Shown: positions 8,947-18,620, counted from the stretch's first letter. The stretch is DNA of 52,307 nt from an actinobacterium SCGC AAA044-N04 (GCA_000378885.1 KB900456.1:1-52307); one strand, 5' to 3'. Notes: a model not told the origin generated them from the sequence alone. Numbers and translations: made by a program.

Positions 8947-9005
8947 AATCCTCTGCCCTTAAACGGGCTTGGTAGTAATCAACGAATGAGAAGGTAGGCA
9001 ATAGC

Positions 9006-9458
9006 GTGCGTACATACAGTCCAAAAGCTGGTGATGCAGTCCGTAAGTGGCACATCATCGATGCACAAGATGTGGTCTTGGGCCGTCTTGCAACACATGC
9101 TGCCGTTCTACTTCGCGGAAAGCACAAGCCAACATTTGCACCACACATGGACATGGGTGACTTCGTCATCGTTATCAATGCAGAAAAGATTGCACTCTCT
9201 GGTAACAAGTCAAAGCAGAAGTGGGCTCACCATCACTCAGGTTTCCCAGGCGGTTTAACTTCAACTGTTTACGGCGAACTTCTTGAGAAGCACCCAACTC
9301 GCGCAGTTGAAAAGGCGATTAAGGGAATGATTCCTAAGAACCGTCTTGGTAAGGAAATGGCTTCAAAGCTAAAGGTTTATGCGGGACCAAATCACCCACA
9401 TGCAGCACAAGCACCAACACCATATGTATTCGATCAAGTTTCACAAATCGTGAAGTAA
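9006..9458 (+). CDS. rplM: 50S ribosomal protein L13
   Basis: L13 is an early-assembly large-subunit protein. The start is GTG at 9006, with AAGGTAGG upstream, giving [19 protein letters not shown]. The family blocks [37 protein letters not shown] and [12 protein letters not shown] are present. The length of 150 is typical for Actinobacteria. It forms an operon with rpsI, 9 bases downstream. Confidence 0.97.
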   Translation: MRTYSPKAGDAVRKWHIIDAQDVVLGRLATHAAVLLRGKHKPTFAPHMDMGDFVIVINAEKIALSGNKSKQKWAHHHSGFPGGLTSTVYGELLEKHPTRAVEKAIKGMIPKNRLGKEMASKLKVYAGPNHPHAAQAPTPYVFDQVSQIVK

Positions 9459-9467
9459 GGGATGACA

Positions 9468-9956
9468 ATGTCAGAGAACACAACAGCTTTCGATCTCGAT
9501 GAGGCCGAAGTTCCTACTTCATACTCTTCTTCAACTCCAGCACCAGCAACTAACCGCCCAGCTATCAAAGCTCCAGGTCGCGGAACAGGTCGTCGTAAAG
9601 AGGCAGTTGCACGTGTTCGCTTAGTTCCAGGAAGCGGCAAGTGGGTTGTTAACGGAAAGACTCTTGAAAACTATTTCCCAAATAAGGTTCACCAACAACT
9701 AGTGTCAGAACCATTCCGCACAGTTGGTGCAGAGAATTCATACGATGTTTTCGCCCGTATCAATGGTGGCGGAGTTTCTGGTCAAGCTGGTGCACTACGT
9801 CTAGGCGTTGCACGTTCACTTAATCAGATCGATGAAGAAGCAAACCGTCCAGCACTTAAGAAAGCTGGATTCCTTTCACGTGATGCACGTGTTATCGAGC
9901 GCAAGAAGTACGGCCTTAAGAAGGCACGTAAGCGTTCTCAATACAGCAAGCGTTAA
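9468..9956 (+). CDS. rpsI: 30S ribosomal protein S9
   Basis: S9 reaches the P-site tRNA through its C-terminal tail. I start it at ATG 9468 because AAGGG (9457-9461) is 6 bases upstream; the ATG at 9462 directly abuts that site. Residues 1-38 form an acidic, low-complexity extension ([18 protein letters not shown]). The S9 core follows ([35 protein letters not shown]) and ends in [12 protein letters not shown], the invariant Lys/Arg tail. Product 162 residues. Confidence 0.96.
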   Translation: MSENTTAFDLDEAEVPTSYSSSTPAPATNRPAIKAPGRGTGRRKEAVARVRLVPGSGKWVVNGKTLENYFPNKVHQQLVSEPFRTVGAENSYDVFARINGGGVSGQAGALRLGVARSLNQIDEEANRPALKKAGFLSRDARVIERKKYGLKKARKRSQYSKR

Positions 9957-9983
9957 TTCACTTTTTCTAGCAAAGGAGTTCCA

Positions 9984-11324
9984 ATGGCGCTCTTTGGTAC
10001 TGATGGAATTCGTGGCTTAGCCAATCGCGATTTAACTGCTGAACTTGCTTTAGATGTCTCTGTTGCAGCTGCCCATATATTGGTAGAAAGCTCATCAAAT
10101 AAGGACCATCGCCCAACTGCAATTGTGGGTCAAGATTCACGTGCTTCAGGGGAGTTCTTAGAAGCAGCTGTTGTTGCTGGTTTAACAAGTGCTGGAATCA
10201 ATGTTTATCGCATTGGCGTATTGCCCACTCCTGCAATTGCCCATCTTGTTGCCGAATCAAAAGCAGACCTAGGTGTGATGATCAGTGCCTCACATAATCC
10301 AATGCCAGATAATGGAATTAAGTTATTTGCTCGCGGTGGTGGCAAGTTAGATGATGCTATTGAGGCTCGTATTGAAGCGCGTATGGGTGAGGATTGGGAA
10401 CGTCCAACAGGTAAAAATGTGGGACGTGCAATCAATGATGACAGTGCTACTGAGCGATATCTCAAGCATTTGCTTGCATCAGTTGAAACACCACTAAAGG
10501 GATTGAAGATTGTCGTGGATTGTGCAAACGGTGCATCATCCTTTGTTGCACCTGAGGCATATCGCAGAGCAGGCGCTGAAGTAGTTGCCATCTTTAATCA
10601 GCCAGATGGTTGGAACATTAATGATGATTGTGGTTCTACCCACCTTCACCAACTTCGTTCTGCAGTTCTTAAAGAAGGTGCCGATGTTGGTATCGCCCAT
10701 GATGGTGATGCTGATCGTTGCTTAGCAATTGATGCAGCTGGAAATGAAATTGATGGGGACCATATTCTGACTTTGTTAGCTCGTGGCTTTAAGGCTCGTG
10801 GCAAGTTAAAGGGCAACACAGTTGTTGGCACAGTAATGAGCAACCTTGGTTTCATGCATGCAATGAAAGATGCTGGAATTGATGTTGTTACAACTCCGGT
10901 TGGAGATCGCTACGTTCTTGAAAATATGATTGCTAATGATTACTCGCTTGGCGGAGAACAATCGGGCCATGTGATTATGCGTGATCTTGCAAATACTGGT
11001 GATGGAATTTTGACTGCGTTGCAGCTATTGCAAGAGGTAGTTCGCACGGGTAAGACTTTGCAAGAACTAGCAGCGACTATGGTGCGCTTTCCGCAAGTAT
11101 TGATTAATGTTAAAGATGTTAAGAAAGATAAGTTGGCAGATTCTGCAGTAATTGCTACGGCAGTTAAATCTGCCGAAGCACGGTTGGCTGATAGTGGTCG
11201 CGTGTTATTGCGCGCCTCTGGCACAGAACCTTTGGTAAGAGTCATGGTTGAAGCTGCCAGTGATAGCCTTGCCCAAGAAGTTGCAAGAGAACTTGCAGAT
11301 GTTGTGAAAAGCGAACTGGGGTAA
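9984..11324 (+). CDS. glmM: Phosphoglucosamine mutase
   Basis: GlmM converts glucosamine-6-phosphate to glucosamine-1-phosphate for peptidoglycan. The 446 residues include the N-terminal FGTDGIRGLANRDLT and the phosphoserine loop ISASHNPMPDNGIK (catalytic Ser about 103). The metal loop DGDADRCLAID, the sugar loop GGEQSGHVIM and the phosphate-binding RASGTEPLVRVMVE are also present. AAAGGAG precedes the ATG. It lies immediately before glmS, which makes its substrate; the rpsI-glmM-glmS order is typical of Actinobacteria. Confidence 0.96.
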   Translation: MALFGTDGIRGLANRDLTAELALDVSVAAAHILVESSSNKDHRPTAIVGQDSRASGEFLEAAVVAGLTSAGINVYRIGVLPTPAIAHLVAESKADLGVMISASHNPMPDNGIKLFARGGGKLDDAIEARIEARMGEDWERPTGKNVGRAINDDSATERYLKHLLASVETPLKGLKIVVDCANGASSFVAPEAYRRAGAEVVAIFNQPDGWNINDDCGSTHLHQLRSAVLKEGADVGIAHDGDADRCLAIDAAGNEIDGDHILTLLARGFKARGKLKGNTVVGTVMSNLGFMHAMKDAGIDVVTTPVGDRYVLENMIANDYSLGGEQSGHVIMRDLANTGDGILTALQLLQEVVRTGKTLQELAATMVRFPQVLINVKDVKKDKLADSAVIATAVKSAEARLADSGRVLLRASGTEPLVRVMVEAASDSLAQEVARELADVVKSELG

Positions 11325-11330
11325 GAATCT

Positions 11331-13169
11331 ATGTGCGGAATTGTGGGTTACAGCGGGCCACAATCTGCAGCAACGCCTCTAATCGAAGGTCTGCGTCGAC
11401 TTGAATACCGCGGCTATGACTCAGCAGGAATAGCTCTTGGAACACCCGGCAAACTCTTTATTGAAAAGAAAGCTGGAAAGCTTTCAAATCTTGAAAGTTC
11501 TTTAGATTCTTCTCTTCCAGTCGTTCATTCTGGAATCGGCCACACTCGCTGGGCAACCCACGGCGGACCAACAGATGGCAATGCCCACCCTCACGTTGAT
11601 AACGAAGGCAAGTTAGCTGTTATCCATAATGGAATTATTGAGAATTACTCAGAGCTTCGAAAAGAACTTGAAGCGCGCGGACATAAGTTTTCTTCAGAAA
11701 CCGATACAGAATCAGTGGCACACCTTCTGAGTGACTTGCGCAAGAAACACAATGGCGATCTATCTGCAGCAATGTGTGAAGCAGTTAAAGCGCTGCGAGG
11801 ATCATTTACACTTCTTGCAATTCATGGTGATGCACCAGAGGTTGTTGTTGGAGTTCGCAGAAACTCACCTTTAGTTGTTGGTTTAGGTGATGGCGAGAAT
11901 TTCATGGCCTCTGATGTTGCAGCATTTATCGATTACACCAAGCGAGCGATAGAACTTGGCCAAGATGAGGTAGTCACAATGACTCCATCGTCAGTGAAAA
12001 TTACTGATTTAGAAGGTAAAGAAGTAGCACCTAAGGAATATCAAATTACGTGGGATGCAAGTGCGGCGCAAAAGGGTGGTTTTACGCACTTCATGCTCAA
12101 GGAAATCTTTGAACAACCAAAGGCAGTTGCAGATACCTTGATTGGCCGTCTCAGTGATAACAAGCAAATTGTTCTAGATGAACTTCGCATGAGCGCGGAT
12201 GAGATCCGTGCACTAAAGAAAATCACAGTTATTGCATGTGGCACTGCTTATCACGCAGGCCTAGTGGCTAAGTATGCAATTGAAAAATGGGCCAAGATTC
12301 CTGTAGATGTAGAAATTGCTAGTGAATTTAGATATCGCGATCCAATAATCGATGCAGGCACATTGGTTATCGCTATTTCACAATCAGGTGAGACGATGGA
12401 TACTTTGATGGCAGTTCGCCATGCTAAAGCTGCCGGTGGTCGAGTACTTGCGATCTGCAATACAAACTCTTCAACCATTCCCCGCGAATCTGATGCAGTT
12501 CTCTATACCCATGCTGGCCCTGAGATAGCAGTAGCTTCTACTAAAGCCCTGCTGACGCAGATGGTGGCGGTTTACTTAATTGGACTTCACCTAGCGCAAG
12601 TAAATGGAGCGCTCAAAGATGCTGAAGTAGAGAGTTTGTATAAAGAGCTACTGGAGCTACCAGGAAAGATTGAACAGATTCTTGAGACTGTAGAGCCATT
12701 GCGTGCACTGACTCGCAGCTTTGCCGAAAACAACATTGTTTTGTTCTTAGGTAGAAATATTGGATACCCAGTTGCACTCGAAGGTGCGTTGAAGCTCAAA
12801 GAACTTGCCTACATTCACGCTGAAGGATTTGCTGGCGGAGAACTCAAGCACGGACCAATTGCTCTCATTGATAAAGGAACACCAGTAATTGCAATTTTGC
12901 CTGCAGGACATGAACATGCACTTGATGAAAAGATGCTCAGCAATATCCAAGAGGTTAGAGCACGCGGTGCTCGTGTCATTGTTATCGCTGAAGAAGGTGC
13001 GCATGTTGAAGGCGCTGAACACATTATTCGTATTCCGGTAGTTCCAGCTTTGTTCCAGCCGGTCTTGGCCACAGTGCCGTTACAGGTCTTTGCCTATGAA
13101 ATGGCAGTTGCTCGCGGCAATGATGTTGACCAACCTAGAAACTTGGCAAAATCAGTTACAGTTGAATAA
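11331..13169 (+). CDS. glmS: Glutamine-fructose-6-phosphate aminotransferase (isomerizing)
   Basis: GlmS makes glucosamine-6-phosphate from fructose-6-phosphate and glutamine. The protein begins MCGIVGYSG, with the nucleophile Cys at position 2 after methionine removal. The glutaminase domain has HTRWATHGGPTDGNAHPH and HNGIIENYSEL. Two SIS sugar-isomerase domains follow from about residue 285 (VIACGTAYHAG, ISQSGETMDTL, EGALKLKELAYIHAEGF). It ends in PRNLAKSVTVE, the conserved tail that caps the active site. The length of 612 is normal. Confidence 0.97.
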   Translation: MCGIVGYSGPQSAATPLIEGLRRLEYRGYDSAGIALGTPGKLFIEKKAGKLSNLESSLDSSLPVVHSGIGHTRWATHGGPTDGNAHPHVDNEGKLAVIHNGIIENYSELRKELEARGHKFSSETDTESVAHLLSDLRKKHNGDLSAAMCEAVKALRGSFTLLAIHGDAPEVVVGVRRNSPLVVGLGDGENFMASDVAAFIDYTKRAIELGQDEVVTMTPSSVKITDLEGKEVAPKEYQITWDASAAQKGGFTHFMLKEIFEQPKAVADTLIGRLSDNKQIVLDELRMSADEIRALKKITVIACGTAYHAGLVAKYAIEKWAKIPVDVEIASEFRYRDPIIDAGTLVIAISQSGETMDTLMAVRHAKAAGGRVLAICNTNSSTIPRESDAVLYTHAGPEIAVASTKALLTQMVAVYLIGLHLAQVNGALKDAEVESLYKELLELPGKIEQILETVEPLRALTRSFAENNIVLFLGRNIGYPVALEGALKLKELAYIHAEGFAGGELKHGPIALIDKGTPVIAILPAGHEHALDEKMLSNIQEVRARGARVIVIAEEGAHVEGAEHIIRIPVVPALFQPVLATVPLQVFAYEMAVARGNDVDQPRNLAKSVTVE

Positions 13170-13839
13170 ATGCAAACAGAAACTCAATTACGCAGAAAAC
13201 AGATGGATCGCGCATTGCGCTGGTCTTTGCTGCTTTTCACCGGCTTTCTATTAGTTACACAGCAGGTACTAACCTTTGGTCCATTAGTTGAATATGACAA
13301 GAAGATTAATAGTGATCCCAAACCACAGTTTGAAGGTCTTGCTGGATTTTTACTTCGCAGATTAGATGACTTAGGACTTCGAGGATTAACTGCAACGGTG
13401 TTGATTCTGGCTGCATCTTTTATCGCATATAAGTTCAAAACTTGGCGACCTTTAAATTTAGCTTTTCTTTCTTTGATACTTTTGAATTTAGTTGTTGGAA
13501 CTTTTAAGTTAATCTTAGGAAGAACAAAGCCGCGTGATGGTTTTGACTTAATCCATGTTGGTGGAATGTCTTATCCAAGTGGGCATGCATCTAATGCAGT
13601 CTTATCCTGGGGAATTTTGGCTTACTTGATTTATAGATATGCAAAAGTTGATAGATATCAAGGCCGTCTTGCAAGTGCTGGAGTTGTGGCGATTTCATTA
13701 ACTGTTTGCACAGTTTCACTTATACGACATACCCACTGGTTCACTGATTTATTGGGGGGGCCTGTTTATTGGTAGTGCTTTGCTTGTGGCAGTCATTGCC
13801 GTAGATCGCTACGTTCCCTCAAAGAGCCAACTGCACTAG
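13170..13839 (+). pseudogene. PAP2-family membrane phosphatase, frameshifted in a G7 run
   Basis: The frame from ATG 13170 encodes transmembrane segments and the PAP2 motifs: KLILGRTKPRD (motif 1, with Lys where Arg is usual), YPSGHASNA (motif 2) and RHTHWFTDLLGG (motif 3). At a run of seven Gs (13754-13760) the frame ends with a stop after VYW. Removing one G restores [21 protein letters not shown], the expected last membrane helix, and a stop at 13837-13839 (222 residues). All catalytic motifs are upstream of the lesion, so even the 201-residue form could fold partly. Substrate is unknown; family members dephosphorylate undecaprenyl pyrophosphate or phosphatidic acid. It follows glmS with no gap. 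Confidence 0.75.
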
Positions 13840-13849
13840 ACTCAACCTC

Positions 13850-14194
13850 ATGATTGATGGAATCGGCATTGATGTCGTTGATATCGAACGATTTAGATCC
13901 TCATTAGAACGCACACCGGGATTGCTTGAAAAATTATTCACAATCAATGAACAAACAAAACCAATCCACTCACTTGCTGCACGCTTTGCAGCAAAAGAAG
14001 CGTTGGCTAAAGCGCTAAGTGCCGGTAAGGGCTTGAGCTGGCACGAGGCTGAAATTGTTAACTTAGAGAGCGGGAAACCTGTTTTTCTCTTTCGCGGTGA
14101 GATCGCTGATTTAGTTGATGGGGCGCATGTTCACCTTTCTCTTTCTCATGACGCCGGTATCGCATCGGCCATGGTGATTGTGGAGCGCACGTAA
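13850..14194 (+). CDS. acpS: Holo-[acyl-carrier-protein] synthase
   Basis: AcpS transfers phosphopantetheine from CoA to acyl carrier protein. The 114 residues have the Mg-binding motif [11 protein letters not shown] at the start and the second motif [11 protein letters not shown] (residues 44-54). They end in [18 protein letters not shown]. No Shine-Dalgarno precedes the ATG; TAGACT (13837-13842) ends 7 bases before it, so a leaderless transcript is possible. It overlaps alr by one base. The NAD(P)HX repair gene often found between acpS and alr in Actinobacteria is absent. Confidence 0.93.
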   Translation: MIDGIGIDVVDIERFRSSLERTPGLLEKLFTINEQTKPIHSLAARFAAKEALAKALSAGKGLSWHEAEIVNLESGKPVFLFRGEIADLVDGAHVHLSLSHDAGIASAMVIVERT

Positions 14195-15297
14195 TGCAAC
14201 ATCGCGCTGAAGCCCGTATTGATTTGCTTGCTCTTGCCTCAAATATTTCAATCTTAAAAGCTACGTCCAAAGTGGATCTCTTGGCAGTTGTTAAGGCAGA
14301 TGCATACGGACATGGGTTAGTTGAGATTGGATTAGCCGCCGAGAAAAGTGGTGCTGACTGGTTAGGAGTTGCATTACTCGAAGAGGCAATATCACTTCGA
14401 ACGCACGGTGTCCGCATTCCAATTTTGGCATGGTTAGTTCCACCAGGATCCGATTTTGATTTGGCAATAAAGCATGACATCGATGTAGCAGTTGCATCCC
14501 TAGGGACTTTGAAGGAAATTTCACAATTACCTAATAGACCGCGAATTCATATCGAAGTCGATACAGGAATGACACGTGGTGGTTTCCTGAATGAGTGGGA
14601 CGAGTTACTTAAAGCTGATTTTTCTAAAGTAGAAGTTGTTGGAATCTTCTCGCACTTTGCACGAGCTGATGAAGTGGGTCAACAACAAAACCTTGATCAA
14701 CTCAAAGAATTTAAGAAAAAGATTGAACAGCTAAAGGCGGTTGGGATTAATCCACCCATTAAACATCTATCTAACTCAGCGGCAACTTTGTTAGATAGTG
14801 ATTCTGCCTTTGACATGGTGCGCACAGGAATCGCGATGTATGGGTTGAGCCCAGATGTTAAAGCTATGGGAGATAGTAAGAAGTTAGGTTTAAAGCCAGT
14901 CATGCAACTTCGAGCAAAATTACATTTAGTGAAACAAGTACCTGCGGGTTCTGCAGTTGGTTACGGCGCAACTGCAGTGACAGAAAAAGAGACAAAACTT
15001 GGCGTGGTTGCAATGGGTTATGCCGATGGAATTCCACGTATTGCACAAGGTGCAGGCGTATTTATTGACGGCAATAGAGCTCCGATAATTGGGCGAGTTT
15101 CTATGGATCAATTTGTTGTTGATTTAGGGGTGAGTTCAACCGCCAAATCAGGTGATTGGGTGGTTGTTTTTGGCGATGGCTCTCACGGTGAATACACCTC
15201 AGATGACTGGGGTAACGCTTCGTTATCAATAAATTATGAAATTGTGACAAGAATCGGTCCCCGTGTGTCTAGAATCTACGCACCTCATGTCAACTAA
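14194..15297 (+). CDS. alr: Alanine racemase (PLP-dependent)
   Basis: Alr produces D-alanine for peptidoglycan. The PLP-binding lysine is K34 in LLAVVKADAYGHGLVEIG. The second catalytic base, Tyr, lies in SAVGYGATAVTEKET; IGRVSMDQFVVDLG and NYEIVTRIGPRVSRIY are further family blocks. The length of 367 is normal. Its last codons overlap the livG start by 11 bases. In most Actinobacteria tsaE follows alr; here a transporter cassette intervenes. Confidence 0.95.
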   Translation: MQHRAEARIDLLALASNISILKATSKVDLLAVVKADAYGHGLVEIGLAAEKSGADWLGVALLEEAISLRTHGVRIPILAWLVPPGSDFDLAIKHDIDVAVASLGTLKEISQLPNRPRIHIEVDTGMTRGGFLNEWDELLKADFSKVEVVGIFSHFARADEVGQQQNLDQLKEFKKKIEQLKAVGINPPIKHLSNSAATLLDSDSAFDMVRTGIAMYGLSPDVKAMGDSKKLGLKPVMQLRAKLHLVKQVPAGSAVGYGATAVTEKETKLGVVAMGYADGIPRIAQGAGVFIDGNRAPIIGRVSMDQFVVDLGVSSTAKSGDWVVVFGDGSHGEYTSDDWGNASLSINYEIVTRIGPRVSRIYAPHVN

Positions 15298-16054
15298 TAA
15301 TGCAGCGCTGCGCGTCGAAGGTGTCAATGTCTCCTTCGGCGGACTTCGCGCTCTCAATGATGTTTATTTAGAGATTGGCAAGAATGAAGTTGTTGGATTA
15401 ATTGGCCCCAATGGCGCCGGCAAGACAACTTTATTTAATGCACTCTGCGGGTTAGTTAAACCAGATTCTGGAAAGTTATTCTTAGATGGAAAAGATCATG
15501 ACTTCCTACGTACTTCGAATTTAGTTGATTTGGGTATCTCTCGCACATTGCAAGGTGTTGGACTATTTGGAGACTTGACTGTTCTTGAAAATGTCATGGT
15601 TGGTGCACACCACCTTGCAAATTCAGGATTACTTTCTGCAGCGTTAGGGCGCAGTGGCAAAGATGAAAAAGAGATTCGCACAAAATCATTTAGTGCACTA
15701 GAGCGTGTGTATGCAGGTGGCTTAGCTAATCGTCGCGCCGATACTTTGTCATATCCTGATACAAAGCGCGTCGCGATTGCACGTGCACTAGTAAGTGAAC
15801 CAAAGATTTTGATGTTAGATGAACCTGCTGGTGGCTTAGGTTCACAAGATATTGAGTGGATGAACCTTCTCATTCGAAATTTAAGCGCATCTATGTCTGT
15901 GCTCCTTATTGAGCACCATATGGATGTTGTTATGTCAGTGTGTAGCAAGCTATATGTTCTTAACTTTGGTGAAGTTATTGCCAGTGGCAACGCCGAAACT
16001 GTGCGTAGAGATCCAGCAGTGATGGCTGCTTATCTGGGAACAGGTGCTAAATGA
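15287..16054 (+). CDS. livG: Branched-chain amino-acid-type ABC transporter ATP-binding protein LivG
   Basis: This is one of two ATPases of a HAAT-family importer, 255 residues. The ATG at 15287 gives the conserved N-terminus (AALRVEGVNVSFGGLRALND); an upstream ATG would add only alr-overlapping sequence. Walker A is GPNGAGKTT and Walker B ILMLDEPAGGL. The switch histidine is in IEHHMDVVMSVC, followed by the LivG-type C-terminus ASGNAETVRRDPAVMAAYLG. The signature motif reads LSYPDTKRVAIARAL instead of the usual LSYG-type, replacing the conserved glycine. It overlaps livF by 4 bases. Confidence 0.9.
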   Translation: MSTNNAALRVEGVNVSFGGLRALNDVYLEIGKNEVVGLIGPNGAGKTTLFNALCGLVKPDSGKLFLDGKDHDFLRTSNLVDLGISRTLQGVGLFGDLTVLENVMVGAHHLANSGLLSAALGRSGKDEKEIRTKSFSALERVYAGGLANRRADTLSYPDTKRVAIARALVSEPKILMLDEPAGGLGSQDIEWMNLLIRNLSASMSVLLIEHHMDVVMSVCSKLYVLNFGEVIASGNAETVRRDPAVMAAYLGTGAK

Positions 16055-16761
16055 GCCTAAATGTTTCCAACTTAACTGTTCACCATGGTGCGATATGCGC
16101 AGTTAGCCAGGTATCAATAGCTGTTCCTACGGGCAAGCTAGCGGCAATTATTGGTGCTAATGGAGCGGGCAAAACTACTTTGCTGCGAACCCTCTCTGGC
16201 CTTAAAACACCAACCAATGGCTCGATTATGTGGAAGGGTGAAAAGATTGCTGGGATTAAACCTGAAGCTCTAGTTCGCCGAGGTATTTCACATGTCTCTG
16301 AAGGCAAATCTGTTATCCCAGAATTAACTGTTCGAGAGAACTTAGAGCTAGGTGCAATTTGGCGCCGCAATGCTAAAGAATCAAAAGAATCTATTGATCA
16401 AGTTGTTTCAATTTTTCCTCGTTTAGGTGAGCGCCTACAACAGCGTGCCGATACTTTATCTGGAGGTGAGCGACAGATGTTGGCCATTGGGCGAGCGATT
16501 ATGTCTAAGCCACAGTTGCTTCTTTTAGATGAACCATCCCTTGGTCTTGCACCGCTTGTTATTGAGCAGATCTTCCAAACAATTCGTGACTTAACAACCT
16601 CAATGAATTTAACAGTTTTGTTAGTAGAACAAAATGCAATGGGTGCATTAAAGATTGCAGACCTTGGAATTGTTCTCAATCTTGGAAAAGTTGTTGCAAT
16701 GAACCATGCTCAAGTGCTGATTGATGATCCTGCCGTGCGCGCGGCATATTTGGGGTATTAA
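16051..16761 (+). CDS. livF: Branched-chain amino-acid-type ABC transporter ATP-binding protein LivF
   Basis: This is the second ATPase of the importer, 236 residues. Walker A is GANGAGKTT, the signature TLSGGERQMLAIGRA is canonical and Walker B is LLLLDEPSLGLAP. The family block HVSEGKSVIPELTVRENLELGA is present, as is the LivF-type C-terminus VRAAYLGY. ATGA overlaps with livG and a one-base overlap with livH (TAATG) indicate a single translation-coupled operon. Confidence 0.92.
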   Translation: MSLNVSNLTVHHGAICAVSQVSIAVPTGKLAAIIGANGAGKTTLLRTLSGLKTPTNGSIMWKGEKIAGIKPEALVRRGISHVSEGKSVIPELTVRENLELGAIWRRNAKESKESIDQVVSIFPRLGERLQQRADTLSGGERQMLAIGRAIMSKPQLLLLDEPSLGLAPLVIEQIFQTIRDLTTSMNLTVLLVEQNAMGALKIADLGIVLNLGKVVAMNHAQVLIDDPAVRAAYLGY

Positions 16762-17657
16762 TGCAAAAAATATTAGAAACCTTTCTTATAGGACTATCTA
16801 CCGGTTCTATTTATGCGCTCATGTCAATTGCTCTCGTGCTGGTCTGGAGATCCACTCGTGTAGTTAATTTTGCGCAAGCAGGCCAGGCGATGCTTTCCAC
16901 CTATATTGGTTTTGAGATAGCTACCCGAACTGAAATATTCTGGCTTGGCTTATTATTTGCCATCGCTGCTGGTGCTCTACTTGGAGCTGGCGTGGATTAT
17001 TTCTTCATGCGAGTTTTATTCAAACACGCTGTTTCAGGCCCTGCTGCCGTGGTTGCTCCAGTAATTGCCACGTTGGGCTTACTCGGATTAATAAGGAGCA
17101 TTGTGGGATTGATTTGGGGCGGGGAGTTCAAATCAATTAAAGCCCCAGCATCCACAGACGGCTTTACCATTGGTGAAAAGACGATTCCATTTTCGCCATT
17201 AAATCTTCTAATTATCGTGACAGTTTTCGTAATTCTCATTTCACTAGCGATCATATTTCAGCGCACAAATCTAGGCTTGTCTTTACGCGCATCAGCCTAT
17301 GCACCCGAGATTGCACAGTTAGCAGGTATCAAGACTGCGCGAACTAGGACTATTGGATGGGCGATCGCCGGTGGAGTTGGTGGAGTTGCTGGAATGTTAG
17401 TTACTTCCTCCAACTTCCTTTCACCTTATTCGCTAGATCTATTACTAGTCTTTGGATTTATTGCAGCCGTTATTGGCGGACTTGAAAGTATGGTCGGCTC
17501 TGTAGTTGGAGCCTTAATCCTTGGAATTGCTCTCACATTTATTTTGAACTACGTCGGTACGTCATTGGTATTCATCGGTGGGTTTGTAGTTCTCATTGTG
17601 GTGCTACTTGTTAAGCCAGATGGAATAATGGCGAAAGGCAGGGCGCGCCGTGCGTAA
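16761..17657 (+). CDS. livH: Branched-chain amino-acid-type ABC transporter permease LivH
   Basis: This is a membrane permease of 298 residues with about eight hydrophobic segments. The N-terminal IGLSTGSIYALMSIALVLVWRS and VNFAQAGQAML are typical of LivH, as is the EAA-like loop GLSLRASAYAPEIAQLAGI. The C-terminus VLLVKPDGIMAKGRARRA ends just inside livM. It pairs with LivM to form the channel. It overlaps livM by 8 bases. Confidence 0.92.
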   Translation: MQKILETFLIGLSTGSIYALMSIALVLVWRSTRVVNFAQAGQAMLSTYIGFEIATRTEIFWLGLLFAIAAGALLGAGVDYFFMRVLFKHAVSGPAAVVAPVIATLGLLGLIRSIVGLIWGGEFKSIKAPASTDGFTIGEKTIPFSPLNLLIIVTVFVILISLAIIFQRTNLGLSLRASAYAPEIAQLAGIKTARTRTIGWAIAGGVGGVAGMLVTSSNFLSPYSLDLLLVFGFIAAVIGGLESMVGSVVGALILGIALTFILNYVGTSLVFIGGFVVLIVVLLVKPDGIMAKGRARRA

Positions 17658-18615
17658 GAAATTAGCTCTCTTCATCTTCCTTGGTTGGATCTTGCTTTTA
17701 GTCGGTGATCGCATAGATGAACTTCGTGTTTATCAAGGAGCGCAGATTGCGATGTATGCGATTGCTCTCTCATCAATAGTTTTACTCACTGGTTACTCCG
17801 GCCAAGTATCACTTGGCAATGGCGCGATGATGGCTGTTGGTGGTTATTCCGCTGCTCTTACCCTTAATAATTTAGGAAGCCCGGTTTGGTTTGCATTTGT
17901 GATGGCAGTTGTTGTCTCAGCTCTCTTCGGTGCATTCCTTGGAGCAGCAGCTGCTCGATTATCGGGACCATATTTGGCGGGAACAACGCTGGCTCTAGCT
18001 GTGGGCCTTCCAGAAATTGCCAATCAATTTGATTTTCTTGGAGGAGTTCCTGGGATTCTCTTTGATGTTGGTTTTCCTCCGGCTAGGTTTGGCGAAGAGT
18101 TCACTCAATATAAGTGGTTCTTTTGGATCGCTACCTTTATAGCTCTGCTCTCTTTATTTATAACTTCTAATATCCTTCAATCGCGCTACGGACGAACCTG
18201 GCGTGCAATCCGCAGTAACTCTTTGGCCGCCGAACTATCAGGGGTCCATTCAGGGCGGATGAAAATCCTGGCCTTCACCCTCAGCTCAGCACTTGCAGGA
18301 CTTGCTGGAGCGGTGATGGCCATGACTATTAGCCTGGTCGCCCCAGGGGCCTACACACTCGCCCTCTCATTTGCACTGGTTACAGGTGCAGTGCTGGCTG
18401 GCGTTTCTAGCCTGCCGGGTGTGGTCTTTGGAGCTCTGATTCTGGTTGCAATACCTGAGGTCGCAGATGTTTTGGCCACCAGATGGGGGGGTGATGAGAA
18501 CTTAAACAACTATCTCCCAGGTCTAATTGTGAGCGTTTTACTCATACTTTCAGTAATTTTCACCCCAAATGGTCCGGGAGAAAAGCTTAAAAGACGACAC
18601 CATAAAAAAGCGTGA
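17650..18615 (+). CDS. livM: Branched-chain amino-acid-type ABC transporter permease LivM
   Basis: This is the second permease, 321 residues, starting at GTG 17650. It has LTGYSGQVSLGNGAMMAVGGY near residue 50, which is the LivM hallmark, and SRYGRTWRAIRSNSLAAELSG as cytoplasmic coupling loop. Hydrophobic segments cover most of the length. A basic C-terminus (KLKRRHHKKA) follows. A run of seven Gs near 18485-18491 is in frame (RWGGDE), unlike the one in the PAP2 gene. Confidence 0.91.
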   Translation: MRKKLALFIFLGWILLLVGDRIDELRVYQGAQIAMYAIALSSIVLLTGYSGQVSLGNGAMMAVGGYSAALTLNNLGSPVWFAFVMAVVVSALFGAFLGAAAARLSGPYLAGTTLALAVGLPEIANQFDFLGGVPGILFDVGFPPARFGEEFTQYKWFFWIATFIALLSLFITSNILQSRYGRTWRAIRSNSLAAELSGVHSGRMKILAFTLSSALAGLAGAVMAMTISLVAPGAYTLALSFALVTGAVLAGVSSLPGVVFGALILVAIPEVADVLATRWGGDENLNNYLPGLIVSVLLILSVIFTPNGPGEKLKRRHHKKA

Positions 18616-18620
18616 GTGCC

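Noticed and set aside
18485-18491. Second run of seven Gs, in livM
   Set aside because: It encodes RWGGDE in the correct frame with conserved sequence on both sides, so no lesion exists.
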